The position numbers were made by a program, and so were the translations under genes. From positions 5,642,001 to 5,706,000 of the forward strand of contig NZ_OZ244997.1 of NCBI RefSeq assembly GCF_965223285.1: a DNA stretch of 64,000 nt, in the 5' to 3' direction. The notes below the pieces were generated by a model. The model saw only the letters and a program-made list of their open reading frames with translations, was not told the origin of the DNA and did not search any database. This stretch comes from Leptofilum sp965223285. GTDB taxonomy: Bacteria; Chloroflexota; Anaerolineae; Promineifilales; Promineifilaceae. Of the stretch, positions 7,507 through 15,573 are shown one piece after another; position 1 is the stretch's first letter, and each line of letters starts with the position of its first letter.

Positions 7507-9018
7507 ATGTTTCGGAAAGTGTTAATTGCAAATCGAGGGGAAATTGCGCGGCGGCTGATTTTGGCTTGCCATGAACTGGGGATTACGGCCGTTGCCATCT
7601 ACTCAGATGCCGACGCGGAGGCTCCCTGGGTACGGCTAGCTGATGAACGATACAATCTGCCAGGGGTGAGTGCCACCGATACTTATTTAAACCAAACGGC
7701 CGTCCTGGACATTGCCACAGCTTGCGGTGCTGAAGCGATCCATCCCGGTTACGGTTTTCTAAGCGAAAACGCCACTTTTGCCACAGCCTGCGCCGAGCGC
7801 GGTATCGTCTTCATCGGTCCCAGCCCAGAGGCGATTGAATTAATGGGCAGCAAAGCCAAATCCCGCGAGATTGCCGAGCAGGCGGGAGTGCCCATTGTGC
7901 CTGGTGTGGATGGTGCAAGGATGAGTGCGGCAGAATTGCAAACGGCCGTTGCCCACATCGAGTTTCCCATCCTCATCAAAGCAAGTGCGGGGGGTGGGGG
8001 CAAGGGAATGCGTGTCGTCTGGTCTGCCGACCAATTTGCAGACGCCGTGCAGGCGGCACGAGGGGAGGCCCAAAACTCCTTTGGCGATGATCACGTGCTA
8101 GTCGAAAAGTATTTCACCCAAATTCATCACGTCGAAATTCAGGTGCTGGGCGACCAGTACGGCAATGTGCTGCACCTGTTTGAGCGGGAGTGCAGCATCC
8201 AGCGGCGGCACCAAAAAATCATCGAGGAGACGCCTGCCCCTGTGATTCAGGATGATGATTTGCGGCAGCGCATGGCGGCTGCGGCCGTTTCCTTGGCCAA
8301 AGCAGTCAATTACAGCAGCGCAGGCACTGTAGAGTTCATCGTTGACGAAAAGGGTGGTTTTTACTTCCTAGAGATGAACACCCGCCTTCAGGTAGAGCAT
8401 CCTATCACGGAATTGGTCACGGGGATTGACATTGCTGTCTGGCAAATTCGTATAGCCAATGATGAGCCGCTGCCGTTCAGGCAGGAAGATATTCAGCAGC
8501 GCGGCCACGCCATCGAATGCCGTGTGTATGCCGAAGACCCAGCCAACAACTTTTTGCCTTCAATTGGGGAGATTGCGCGGTATGAACGGCCGTCTGGCCC
8601 TGGTATTCGCGTAGATGATGGGATTGAATCGGGAACGGCCGTTTCACCTTACTATGATCCGATGCTGGCCAAAATTATTACCTGGGGCCACAATCGCGAA
8701 GAAGCGATCGGCAAAATGATTCGTGCCTTGCAGCAAACAGTGGTGCTGGGTGTAACGACCAACATTCCCTACTTGCTGGCCATCCTGCAAGAGCCAACCT
8801 TCTGCAGTGGCCACACCAGCACCAGCTATTTACAAGAAATCTTCCCTGATTGGCGGCCAGATGTGCTGGATGAAGATGGCTGGCTGGGTGCGGCCGTTTT
8901 CGAGCTGCTGCGAGGCGGGGGCAAAAAGGTGAGAACGTCCGCCCTGAGCAACGTCGAAGGGACTACTGCCTACGATCCTTGGGGGGAAACGGCCGTGTGG
9001 CGCAACGTACGCCGCTAA
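7507..9018 (+). CDS. accC: Acetyl-CoA carboxylase biotin carboxylase subunit
   Basis: A 503-aa ATP-grasp enzyme that carboxylates biotin on its carrier protein, the first half-reaction of acetyl- or propionyl-CoA carboxylase. Visible landmarks are the N-terminal KVLIANRGEIARR, the glycine loop KASAGGGGKGMRVV near residue 160, HVEIQVLGDQYGN near 210, EMNTRLQVEHPITELVTGID near 290 (ATP/Mg and catalytic Arg) and the C-terminal biotin-carboxylase domain ending near residue 450. The last ~35 residues have no counterpart in typical 445-455-aa AccC proteins and contain a short repeat-like segment at 8942-8961. No biotin carrier or carboxyltransferase gene is adjacent. Confidence 0.95.
   Translation: MFRKVLIANRGEIARRLILACHELGITAVAIYSDADAEAPWVRLADERYNLPGVSATDTYLNQTAVLDIATACGAEAIHPGYGFLSENATFATACAERGIVFIGPSPEAIELMGSKAKSREIAEQAGVPIVPGVDGARMSAAELQTAVAHIEFPILIKASAGGGGKGMRVVWSADQFADAVQAARGEAQNSFGDDHVLVEKYFTQIHHVEIQVLGDQYGNVLHLFERECSIQRRHQKIIEETPAPVIQDDDLRQRMAAAAVSLAKAVNYSSAGTVEFIVDEKGGFYFLEMNTRLQVEHPITELVTGIDIAVWQIRIANDEPLPFRQEDIQQRGHAIECRVYAEDPANNFLPSIGEIARYERPSGPGIRVDDGIESGTAVSPYYDPMLAKIITWGHNREEAIGKMIRALQQTVVLGVTTNIPYLLAILQEPTFCSGHTSTSYLQEIFPDWRPDVLDEDGWLGAAVFELLRGGGKKVRTSALSNVEGTTAYDPWGETAVWRNVRR
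8942..8961. repeat. CCCTGAGC-N3-GTCGAAGGG motif inside the 3' end of accC
   Basis: The 20-nt motif resembles the CCCTTCGACnnGCTCAGGG-type short dispersed repeat that I have seen in unrelated bacterial genomes. Here it is translated within the extra C-terminal tail of AccC. Only this copy was noticed in the window. The identification is from memory. Confidence 0.35.
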
Positions 9019-9019
9019 T

Positions 9020-9307
9020 TTAAGCAATGTCCAAAAAGACAGAAGGATGCTGTTCTGCGATGCGTAGTAAAGATTTAGCTGGCCCGCTTGGCACGCGCCG
9101 TCCTTGCTCCCAATCCTGAATTGTACGCAGACTAACGCCCATCAACCCAGCAAAAGCAGCTTGTGAAAGCCCCAATTTTTGCCGAATATCTTTTGGCAAT
9201 GAAGGGTCAGACAGTTTACGCTTTTTTAATTGCCCTTGCCCGGCCTTAAATGCCTTAATTTCACGAATACCTTCTAAAATTTCCAGTCCAATATTTCGTT
9301 CATCCAT
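9020..9307 (-). CDS. HigA/XRE-family antitoxin
   Basis: A 95-aa protein with a C-terminal helix-turn-helix (LGLSQAAFAGLMGVSLRTIQDWEQGRRVPSGPAKSLLRI, residues ~48-86), typical of XRE-type antitoxins encoded downstream of RelE-fold toxins. The N-terminal ~40 residues are the likely toxin-neutralising segment. The ATG at 9307 lies inside the last codons of the toxin gene (8-bp overlap ATGGATGA) with GGAAG 11 nt upstream, so translation is coupled. It should repress the operon by binding the inverted repeat at 9616-9642. Confidence 0.88.
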   Translation of the reverse strand: MDERNIGLEILEGIREIKAFKAGQGQLKKRKLSDPSLPKDIRQKLGLSQAAFAGLMGVSLRTIQDWEQGRRVPSGPAKSLLRIAEQHPSVFLDIA

Positions 9308-9611
9308 TTTTAATTTCTTCCGCAATTGCTTTTAGGACGTGAGCTGGAATGGTATCCCGCTCACTTTTACCATAAACAGTTAAAAGCCAAATTTCACTTT
9401 CGGAAACCTGCCAATAATAAATAACCCGAATGCCCCCACTTTTACCTTTGCCTCGGATTGCCCAGCGTAACTTTCTTACGCCTCCTGTTCCTTTGATAAT
9501 TGCTCCAGCATCAGGATGGTGTAAAAGAAATTTTTGCAAACCGAGAAATTCATCATCTGATAAATATTTGCTGATAAGTTTGGTAAATGTTGATGTTTCG
9601 ATGAATACCAT
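9300..9611 (-). CDS. RelE/HigB-family toxin
   Basis: A 103-aa RelE-fold protein, probably a ribosome-dependent mRNA interferase. Typical features are LSDDEFLGLQKFLLHHPDAGAIIKGTGGVRKLRWAIRGKGKSGGIRVIYYW, with Arg/Lys-rich catalytic surface residues, then LLTVYGKSERDTIP. The order toxin-then-antitoxin matches HigBA rather than RelBE. The ATG at 9611 coincides with the predicted transcription start of the -10 box at 9618-9623, so the mRNA is probably leaderless; the upstream in-frame start would lie inside the promoter. Confidence 0.88.
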   Translation of the reverse strand: MVFIETSTFTKLISKYLSDDEFLGLQKFLLHHPDAGAIIKGTGGVRKLRWAIRGKGKSGGIRVIYYWQVSESEIWLLTVYGKSERDTIPAHVLKAIAEEIKNG

Positions 9612-9615
9612 AATG

Positions 9616-9647
9616 AAATTATACGGCATTGCCGTATAATTTGGCAA
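9616..9647 (-). promoter_or_regulatory. higBA promoter with overlapping operator
   Basis: A perfect 12-bp-arm inverted repeat (AAATTATACGGC, 9616-9627, and its complement, 9631-9642) surrounds a 3-nt spacer. On the minus strand it contains TATAAT (9623-9618) with TTGCCA (9647-9642) 18 nt upstream. An antitoxin bound here would block RNA polymerase directly. Confidence 0.75.
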
Positions 9648-9760
9648 ACCTTAACTGTAAAAGCTGTTTCAAGAAGGTTTACAGGTTGCACCAAATTCGG
9701 CATAATAAGCGCGCACCAACTGTAGTTCATTAATTCAAGCATACGCAAAGGCAACGTCTT

Positions 9761-12184
9761 GTGGACGACCGTAAACGAGCCATTGACGCCACCCAAGCCA
9801 CCCTCCATACTCTGAAAAAGATTGCCCACACACGGAAGGTACATGAATTGTCGTCCTTGTCTTTGCCCGAAATTGATAAGCTGGTAGCAGCGATTGCTAA
9901 ATATGCACCCGCTGGCAACGTTCCCAGCGTTATTCTCAATGGCCTGCTGCGGCTGCCCCATCGTAAACCCCCTGCGTCCACTGTGCGGCGTGACATTCAT
10001 CTACTTTTCAAAGGAGTCGATCAGGCATTGTTGGATAAGGCGGTGTACGGAACGTTTTTCGCGGGGCCTGCGGCCGTTTTATGGGCGTACCAAAATTTGC
10101 TTAAGCTGGCTGGCAAAGAGGTGGATGCCTCGTTCCCGGAAGGTATCTGGCAATTTTATGTGGATTATGCCCTGCGGGACGATACCGCCCGCCATGCTTG
10201 TGAAACGCATGGCTTCGATACCGCCCTCCGCCAGCACAATATCCAGCTTTCCCCTGTCGATCGCGTGACAGCGTTGGCGATGACGGCCGTTTACACCTTG
10301 CACCAATATTACGGTTTGCTAGAAAACGAATGGCGGGAGCGCGTCTTCACCACTGCACTGCAAGAAGTAACGGCCGATCTACCCAATCACGCCCAATTTG
10401 CGGAACTGTACCATCGCTGGGAACAAAGACGGCCGTACGGCCGTGCCGCCGATGTGCAGCCGCAGGAAGATTATCCTGCCTACCGTCGCCGCAAATTTGA
10501 TACTTTCTTGGCCGATGCACTTAACGAGCTACCGTCTGAAGCCAAAACTGCTTGGCAGCAGAAAATAGCGGCTGCCGAAGCCGAAGCGTTGCCTGCTTAC
10601 CAGCGGCAGATGAGTATACGCGCTTATCTGCAACCATCGCTTTATGGCGAGGAGCGGAAGCCAATTTCGATTGAGCAGATGCAGATTGGCATCATTTATC
10701 AGGGTCGCTACTATTTGCTGCCCGCCTGTGCCGATAAAAACGGCTGTCCCCAAGATGTTGGTACCATGCGCAGTTTCATTTCTGGCCTGATGCACCGCGC
10801 CGTAGATGCGGCCCCTGCTCAGCTCACAGAACTGGCACGAACGAAGCGGGCTGCTTTCCCTGAGATTATGAAACAAATTGGCGAAGGGTTGCGGCAAGAA
10901 TTAACCAGCCTGCGGCTGGCTCCCATCTGGATCAATGCGGATCAGCAGTCGCGCCACCAGCCGCTGGCTACCTTGCGCCAGGCAGAGCGGGCCATTGGCG
11001 ACCAGCCGCTAACCATCTTTGACACGGGTGAAACGTTCGTTTTCGATCTGTCACACATCTTTTTTGACGGCATCTGGGGGGCGGCGATGGCCGAAATTAT
11101 GACCAATGAGGCTCTCTCCTGGGCGGTTTATCTGCATGATTTGCCTTCGGTGACGGGGCGCTCACAACGACCGTATGCCCCCCAGCTTGCCCCACGTGCC
11201 AGTGACCAGCAAAAGGTGAGGGTTGCTCCCCGCGTCGCCCAAGAGGTGAGCGCCGAAACCAATGCCATCAACCTGGAAGCAATTTTGCAGCTACGGGAAT
11301 TGTTTAAGCAGCGGAATGATTTGCTGCGGATGACGGTCAACGATTTGTTGGTGCTGTACCGCACCATTCACGGCCTGGCGTACCGTCCTGCGCCAGAGTT
11401 GGTAACCCAATTAGAGGCTTTGTTGGCAGACGGCCGTACCCAAGCCGCCGCAAAAACCGCGCTTAAGGCCATTCAAACACAGGGGAGCAATCCAGTGAGC
11501 CTCATCCCCGTGGATGCCAGCCGCCGGAACCCGCGAGACCGTGTTTACCCCATGACCTTCGAGGTGCCGCTAGCGAATTTAGATTTGATAGGTGAGCATC
11601 AGCGGGTGTTAGCTGCCCTACGCAATTATGAACGGGCGACCCGCAACCGGCAGCACATATATGGCCAGTTTGAGAAGCTGCAAAAATCATATCTGACTAT
11701 GCTGGCGGGTTTTGGTGAGGTGCTTAACCAAGCCAAAATTCGGGCCAGCACGGGCGAAAGCATGAGTGTAGACACTATTCGCCTGTTGGCTCACCTGCCC
11801 GTGTCTGTTCAGCGATTGCTGGACAAAATTCCGGGTCAATTTGATGTACTAAACGATTTAATCAAAGGGCGGGAGGTTTTTTCTAACGTGGGACGAGTTG
11901 CGCCCGGCAGCAGCCTTACCCGCTTTATGACAGCCAAAGATGATAATGAGAAGAAGGAGTTGGCTTGGGGCGTACTGACCGATGCCGACGGGGTGATCCA
12001 CGTGACGGTGCGTGATTTTCGGCCGCATGTGGCTCAGTTAACGGCCGTTGGTCGCCACGATCTCGCCATTCGCATCATTGCTGACCAGCTAGATTCTTTT
12101 GCCACCGGGCTAAATAATTATGTGCGCGATCTGCATCGCATCGTCACCACATCTTACGAAAAGCGCGGCATATTCAGCCGTTAA
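9761..12184 (+). CDS. Unrecognised 807-aa protein with an HxxxDG motif
   Basis: I do not recognise this protein. It is soluble, largely helical and has no signal peptide or membrane segment. Near the middle (H432, D436, G437) it has FDLSHIFFDGIWGAAMAEI, an HxxxDG motif like that of CoA-dependent acyltransferases (carnitine/choline acyltransferase, condensation domains). The whole-protein length is also in the range of large acyltransferases, but I cannot confirm the fold. Two Arg-rich stretches (VDASRRNPRDRVYPMTFEVP near 590) might bind phosphates. The GTG at 9761 has only a weak ribosome site (AAAGG, 10 nt upstream). The downstream kinase gene follows after 83 nt containing a family B repeat. 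Confidence 0.75.
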   Translation: MDDRKRAIDATQATLHTLKKIAHTRKVHELSSLSLPEIDKLVAAIAKYAPAGNVPSVILNGLLRLPHRKPPASTVRRDIHLLFKGVDQALLDKAVYGTFFAGPAAVLWAYQNLLKLAGKEVDASFPEGIWQFYVDYALRDDTARHACETHGFDTALRQHNIQLSPVDRVTALAMTAVYTLHQYYGLLENEWRERVFTTALQEVTADLPNHAQFAELYHRWEQRRPYGRAADVQPQEDYPAYRRRKFDTFLADALNELPSEAKTAWQQKIAAAEAEALPAYQRQMSIRAYLQPSLYGEERKPISIEQMQIGIIYQGRYYLLPACADKNGCPQDVGTMRSFISGLMHRAVDAAPAQLTELARTKRAAFPEIMKQIGEGLRQELTSLRLAPIWINADQQSRHQPLATLRQAERAIGDQPLTIFDTGETFVFDLSHIFFDGIWGAAMAEIMTNEALSWAVYLHDLPSVTGRSQRPYAPQLAPRASDQQKVRVAPRVAQEVSAETNAINLEAILQLRELFKQRNDLLRMTVNDLLVLYRTIHGLAYRPAPELVTQLEALLADGRTQAAAKTALKAIQTQGSNPVSLIPVDASRRNPRDRVYPMTFEVPLANLDLIGEHQRVLAALRNYERATRNRQHIYGQFEKLQKSYLTMLAGFGEVLNQAKIRASTGESMSVDTIRLLAHLPVSVQRLLDKIPGQFDVLNDLIKGREVFSNVGRVAPGSSLTRFMTAKDDNEKKELAWGVLTDADGVIHVTVRDFRPHVAQLTAVGRHDLAIRIIADQLDSFATGLNNYVRDLHRIVTTSYEKRGIFSR
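10429..10444. repeat. Tandem pair of ACGGCCGT palindromes
   Basis: ACGGCCGTACGGCCGT: two copies of the window-wide octamer sit head to tail inside the 807-aa gene, encoding RRPYGRA. It is the only back-to-back pair I saw. Confidence 0.8.
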
Positions 12185-12190
12185 TTTTTT

Positions 12191-12258
12191 GCCACAGATT
12201 GCGCGGATTTACACGGATTTTTATGTTTTAATCCCAAAAATCCGCGTAATCTGCGGCT
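12191..12258. repeat. Family B hairpin repeat (CCACAGATT...CGCGGATT)
   Basis: The left arm (GCCACAGATTGCGCGGATTT, 12191-12210) pairs with AAAAATCCGCG/TAATCTGCGGC (12237-12258) with few mismatches. A second CACGGATT unit lies inside. It almost fills the gap between the 807-aa gene and the kinase gene. Confidence 0.7.
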
Positions 12259-12267
12259 AATTTTTCC

Positions 12268-14478
12268 ATGACAGATTTCAACCAGGACCCGCTCATCGGG
12301 CAGCAGCTAGATGAATATGAACTGATTTCGCTTTTGGGGCGGGGTGGGATGGCGAGCGTCTATCGCGGGCGGGACGTGCGCCTGAAGCGGGATGTAGCAA
12401 TCAAAGTAATTGATGCTGTTTATCGCACCGATGAAGATTACCGCGCACGCTTTGAGCGAGAGGCGCAGGCGATTGCCCAACTTGAGCATCCCCATATCGT
12501 GCGGCTGTATCGGTATGGGGAGGTTTCTGGCCTGTTTTATATGGCGATGCAGTACGTTCCTGGCCAAGATTTACGCAGCTATTTGGACGATTTGCGGGCG
12601 CAGGAGGCATGGCTGCCTGCGCTGGAGGCGGCGCGGCTGGTGCGGGAGCTGTGTGGTGCGCTGGATTATGCGCACAGCAAGGGTGTTATCCACCGGGACG
12701 TGAAGCCGTCGAACATTATGCTGGATGCAGACGGCCGTTCCTACCTCACCGATTTTGGGCTTGCCTGGCTAGCTGGGAGCGATACACAGGGGGAGATTTT
12801 TGGCTCGCCCCATTATTTGGCACCAGAGCAGGCGATTAGCTCCGCTGGCGTGGTGCCCCAAAGTGATCTGTACGCCGTTGGCGTGATTTTGTACCAAATA
12901 TTTACGGGGCAACGGCCGTTTGAAGGAGCCGAACCGCTCGAAATTGCCCTGAAGCAAATGAGTGACGTCCCGCCATCTCCGCAGGAACTACGCCCGGAAC
13001 TGAGTCCGGCACTTTCTGCCATTATTCTTAAAGCGTTAGCGAAAGAGCCAGACGGCCGTTTTGCGAACGGGAATTTGCTAGCAACGGCCGTTGAAAAAGC
13101 AATCCAGCAGCCAGAAGAGGTGGATTTTACACTGCCGCTTACCCAATCTGTTATCGCTGCACCCGCACCAACGCCTATGGCTCCGCCACCTCCTGCGGTA
13201 ACCGGGCCACCGCTTTCCAGCTCGCCACGCACCTTGCCGCCACCACCTGCCGCCGTTGCGATGGGGCAGGTGCAGCACACCGTCACCCCCACACCAAAAC
13301 CTGAAAAGGCGCAGACGAATAACGGCCGTTCCTGCCTGTTTGTCTTGCTCTTTTTCCTCATTATTTTGGGTGTGGCTACTGCGGGGGGCTGGTTTTTTAT
13401 TTGGGAAGGCCGTTCTTTTAGGGATTTGACGTACCTGGCGCAAAATGGTGGCTTCCCGCCCACGGCGACCGTTACCAGTACGCCATCGCCAACCGCCACA
13501 CCAACCTTGATGCCAACTGAGACAGAGACGGCCGTTCCAACTGAAACAAATGGAGCAGAAACTTTGGCGGAAACGGCCGTGCCCGCCGCCACACTCACGG
13601 CAACACCATTGCCCAGCCCCACAGCCTCACCCACACCGCTACCCACCACGACAGCCACCAGCTTGCCTACACCGACGCCGCTTGTCGTCCTCACCCGCGA
13701 GGCGGACGGGATGCCGCAGGTGCTCATTCCCGTTACCACTTTCCTGATGGGCGCGAGGGACGATGATGAGCTGGCTGAAGCAGACGAACGATCCCGCCAT
13801 GAAGTGACGCTGGATGCGTTTGCCATCGACCTGTATGAGGTGAGCGTGACGCAATATGCTGCCTTCCTCAACACGCTGGGGGAATACGTGGCTGCCTGCA
13901 ACAGTTTCACCTGCCTGTCCACGCGCTTCGAGACCACGCGCAGCTATCTCACGGACAACACGAGCGGCTACCTGCCGCTTGAGGGGTTTGGCGACTATCC
14001 GATTAACAATGTAAGCTGGCACGGAGCCAGTGCGTACTGCCAATGGGTGGGTGGGCGGCTGCCCACCGAGGCGGAATGGGAATTGGCGGCGACGGGTGGA
14101 GACGGCCGTTTCTATCCCTGGGGTGATGATCTGCAAATTGACGACGATGGCACCATTCCTGCCGTCTTTTCAGGCACCTTTAGCAACTTGCAGCCCGTCA
14201 CCAGCCTGCCCGAAGGAGCCAGCCCGTTTGGCCTGCACCATATGGCGGGGAACGTGTGGGAATGGGTCGCCGACGGCTACGACCCGATTTACTATGATCG
14301 CTCTCCCCTCGAGAACCCCACCGGCGCGGATGTGGGCACCACTGGCGACTACGTCCTGCGGGGCGGCGGCTACGACAGCCCCGCCGAAGAACTCCGCACC
14401 ACCAACCGCGCCAGCCAACGCGCCCCCGAATTCCGCCAAATCCCCAGCGTCGGCTTCCGCTGCGTGACCGAACCTTGA
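12268..14478 (+). CDS. Membrane Ser/Thr protein kinase with C-terminal FGE-sulfatase-fold domain
   Basis: A 736-aa fusion. The kinase domain (residues ~17-275) has the glycine loop GRGGMASVY, VAIKVI lysine, HRDVKPSN catalytic loop (~142), DFGLAW (~162) and APEQA. Pro-rich and Thr/Pro-rich linkers flank one transmembrane helix (~355-378), placing the kinase inside and the C-terminus outside. Residues ~480-736 form a formylglycine-generating-enzyme-like domain (PVTTFLMG, EVSVTQYAAFLN, GGRLPTEAEWELAA, AGNVWEWVADGY, RGGGYDS, SVGFRC). The Cys pair that makes true FGE catalytic is absent from the RGGGYDS...FRC stretch, so this is more likely a ligand-sensing domain. Kinase-FGE fusions of Pkn1 type are known in several phyla. 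No Shine-Dalgarno is visible. Confidence 0.92.
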   Translation: MTDFNQDPLIGQQLDEYELISLLGRGGMASVYRGRDVRLKRDVAIKVIDAVYRTDEDYRARFEREAQAIAQLEHPHIVRLYRYGEVSGLFYMAMQYVPGQDLRSYLDDLRAQEAWLPALEAARLVRELCGALDYAHSKGVIHRDVKPSNIMLDADGRSYLTDFGLAWLAGSDTQGEIFGSPHYLAPEQAISSAGVVPQSDLYAVGVILYQIFTGQRPFEGAEPLEIALKQMSDVPPSPQELRPELSPALSAIILKALAKEPDGRFANGNLLATAVEKAIQQPEEVDFTLPLTQSVIAAPAPTPMAPPPPAVTGPPLSSSPRTLPPPPAAVAMGQVQHTVTPTPKPEKAQTNNGRSCLFVLLFFLIILGVATAGGWFFIWEGRSFRDLTYLAQNGGFPPTATVTSTPSPTATPTLMPTETETAVPTETNGAETLAETAVPAATLTATPLPSPTASPTPLPTTTATSLPTPTPLVVLTREADGMPQVLIPVTTFLMGARDDDELAEADERSRHEVTLDAFAIDLYEVSVTQYAAFLNTLGEYVAACNSFTCLSTRFETTRSYLTDNTSGYLPLEGFGDYPINNVSWHGASAYCQWVGGRLPTEAEWELAATGGDGRFYPWGDDLQIDDDGTIPAVFSGTFSNLQPVTSLPEGASPFGLHHMAGNVWEWVADGYDPIYYDRSPLENPTGADVGTTGDYVLRGGGYDSPAEELRTTNRASQRAPEFRQIPSVGFRCVTEP

Positions 14479-14486
14479 TTGCTCAT

Positions 14487-14536
14487 AGCCACGGATTTCG
14501 CGGATTAAGAGGATTTGATTAGCCAAATCCGTGGCT
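14487..14536. repeat. Family B hairpin repeat between convergent genes
   Basis: AGCCACGGATTT (14487-14498) and its exact complement AAATCCGTGGCT (14525-14536) form a 12-bp stem with an internal CGCGGATT. It lies between the kinase gene and the convergent APH-like gene and could terminate both. Confidence 0.75.
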
Positions 14537-14541
14537 AAGTT

Positions 14542-15474
14542 TTAAGTACCAAACCCTAGATTTTTAGCGATGCCTCGCTTGATCCATTCATATCCATCCC
14601 GGCTGTCAGTTTTGGCGAAAAAGCGTAATCCATCCAGGCTGATATAGCATTGGTAGCAGCGAATTCGTTCTAAAAAGTGGGGAACTTCTCGATTGTGGGT
14701 GCGGTAAAATTGTTGAAAGGCAGCGACGTAATCAATCGTTGCTGAGGTAGTGAGGTAAGCCACGTCGAAAAGAAAGTCGCCAAATTTGGCGTTGGCCCAA
14801 TCCAGCACGGCCGTTACCTTCTCCCCCTCCGCCAACACATTGTTATAGCCATAATCCCCATGCACCAACCACCGTTCAGTTGGCAAGTAGGAGAATAGAC
14901 GCTGCATTTCTGCATACAGCTGGTCAAACAACGGCCGTTCCAAAAACGAATCTTCAAACAGATGATGCCAATGGCCGTAAAAGCCGTCTTCCTCTTCTTG
15001 GCCTACTTTTAACAGAAAATCGGGCCAGCTAGCGGATTGGCCAACGGCCGTTTCATCAAAAAATCCGTACCCTTGCGTATTGCCCAAATCAGCCTGATGA
15101 ATCGTGTCCAGCATCTTGATGAGATCAGGCAAAACCAGTTTGTATTGCTCTGTGTTTAGCTCATCCAACGGCTGCCCCGCAGCGCGTAGCGCAATGGCAA
15201 AATAAAACGCTTCAAAGGGTCCTTGGTGCAAGATCGGCGGCAGCAGCACTTCGCTTCCTTGCAATAAATTGGCAACCGCAACCTCCTTCTTGAGCGTGTG
15301 TGCCATCTTGCTCTCCACAAACCGGATGACAAATTCCTGGTCGCCAGCGCGGAAAGAGTAAACCAGGGCAATTTGCCCCGTTCCCAATGGTGCCAGATCG
15401 TCAATGGGTTCATCAAAACAGCTGCGAACGAGGGCCTGAATCTGCGACTTATCAATGTTGGGTTTTGCTGTCAT
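14542..15474 (-). CDS. Aminoglycoside phosphotransferase (APH)-family kinase
   Basis: A 310-aa small-molecule kinase of the APH/choline kinase fold. It shows a nucleotide-binding N-lobe (LGTGQIALVYSFRAGDQEFVIRFV), the Brenner motif HGDYGYNN near residue 200 with catalytic Asp, and DWANAKFGDFLFDVAYL near 225 with the Mg-binding Asp. The substrate is unknown; many members phosphorylate sugars, choline or macrolides rather than aminoglycosides. It is transcribed alone on the minus strand, convergent with the kinase-FGE gene. Confidence 0.88.
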   Translation of the reverse strand: MTAKPNIDKSQIQALVRSCFDEPIDDLAPLGTGQIALVYSFRAGDQEFVIRFVESKMAHTLKKEVAVANLLQGSEVLLPPILHQGPFEAFYFAIALRAAGQPLDELNTEQYKLVLPDLIKMLDTIHQADLGNTQGYGFFDETAVGQSASWPDFLLKVGQEEEDGFYGHWHHLFEDSFLERPLFDQLYAEMQRLFSYLPTERWLVHGDYGYNNVLAEGEKVTAVLDWANAKFGDFLFDVAYLTTSATIDYVAAFQQFYRTHNREVPHFLERIRCYQCYISLDGLRFFAKTDSRDGYEWIKRGIAKNLGFGT

Positions 15475-15573
15475 TTCGTTATTTTATACGGCGGTAGTAA
15501 CTAATGCTATCCTCCCAGAGGTTCACGGATGATTCGTTGTTAGCCTCAATTAAACCTCCGGGAGGGTTAATAG

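Noticed and set aside
12813..13937. 374-aa antisense frame opposite the kinase-FGE gene
   Set aside because: It is the antisense of a Pro/Thr-rich linker and the kinase domain, low-complexity Val/Ser/Gly, without recognisable motifs. The plus strand has clear kinase and FGE motifs throughout.
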